Below the pieces are notes generated by a model. The model worked only from the letters and a program-made list of their open reading frames with translations. It was not told the DNA's origin and did not search any database. Below, in pieces: positions 63,962 through 64,000 of a DNA stretch of 64,000 bases. The stretch spans positions 248,001 through 312,000 of the forward strand of contig NZ_CADFDB010000003.1 of assembly GCF_902832845.1 (NCBI RefSeq). Direction: 5' to 3'. Positions within the stretch are counted from its first letter, which is position 1; the number at the start of each line of letters is the position of its first letter. Made by a program: the position numbers and the translations under genes. Source of the stretch: Burkholderia metallica. Its GTDB lineage: Bacteria > Pseudomonadota > Gammaproteobacteria > Burkholderiales > Burkholderiaceae.

Positions 63962-64000
63962 TTGCTCTCAAAGGCCTGAGCAAGGCTTACCACACTCGGA
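63958..64000 (+). CDS. wzt: Capsule ABC transporter ATP-binding protein, 5' end only
   Basis: Only the first 14 codons are present, reading MIALKGLSKAYHTR. This matches the opening strand of KpsT/Wzt-type ATPases (L-K-x-L-S-K-x-Y). The ATG overlaps the wzm stop by four bases, as expected for the KpsM-KpsT pair. The gene continues beyond the window. Confidence 0.85.
   Translation, partial: MIALKGLSKAYHTR

Overview
This is a high-GC window with gene order and protein types typical of Burkholderia, most likely chromosome 1 of a Burkholderia cepacia complex species. The assignment rests on the ybgC-tolQRAB-pal-cpoB, glyA-nrdR and yqjD/yqjE blocks, and on a capsule locus laid out like the wcb capsule I cluster of B. 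pseudomallei. No database search was possible, so the species is inferred.

Layout. 1-9,200: xanthine dehydrogenase xdhAB (cut by the left edge), an MFS carrier, an EamA exporter, an AraC regulator and a class V aminotransferase, followed by an AT-rich intergenic stretch. 9,200-14,850: a LysR regulator, D-lactate dehydrogenase, bluB and two MFS transporters. 15,014-20,945 (minus): an aromatic catabolic operon with a flavoprotein hydroxylase, a DUF2783 small protein, an AAHS transporter, hmgA and fahA. It most likely takes 3-hydroxyphenylacetate through homogentisate to fumarate and acetoacetate; the maleylacetoacetate isomerase is not in the window. 21,300-27,415: a degenerate EAL protein, a GFA-family protein, a divergent IclR/gcdH pair, a 1-Cys peroxiredoxin and three small membrane or stress proteins of the YqjD/YqjE type. 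27,469-30,370 (minus): a minor pilin set, fimT-pilV-pilW-pilX-pilE, without pilY1. 30,524-33,422: nrdR-glyA, with a divergent YdfG-type dehydrogenase. 33,532-39,032: the Tol-Pal envelope operon, followed by a tRNA-Lys with a consensus promoter and a clear terminator. 39,418-46,548: two secreted beta-propeller proteins, a frameshifted remnant, a YiaA-type membrane protein, an AraC/AhpD-like pair and a YafJ-type amidotransferase. 46,718-64,000: the capsule region, preceded by an orphan APS-kinase gene lying between two copies of the yafJ 3' end.

The capsule region is the most interesting part. From a central divergent promoter, wcbD-wzm-wzt (export) run rightward off the window, and wcbO-wcbP-wcbQ-wcbR-wcbS-wcbT plus a GNAT gene run leftward as one 14-kb operon with mostly overlapping genes. 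The leftward operon holds a complete reducing iterative type I polyketide synthase (KS-AT-DH-MT-like-ER-KR-ACP, no thioesterase), an alpha-oxoamine synthase of the serine palmitoyltransferase type, a 3-ketosphinganine-reductase-like SDR, an LpxC-type deacetylase with intact zinc ligands, an N-acyltransferase, an LtaS/OpgB-type phosphotransferase and a KpsS-like Kdo transferase. Together these could build a dedicated sphingoid-like lipid, perhaps the membrane anchor or acceptor of the capsule. That is an inference from gene content, not an established pathway.
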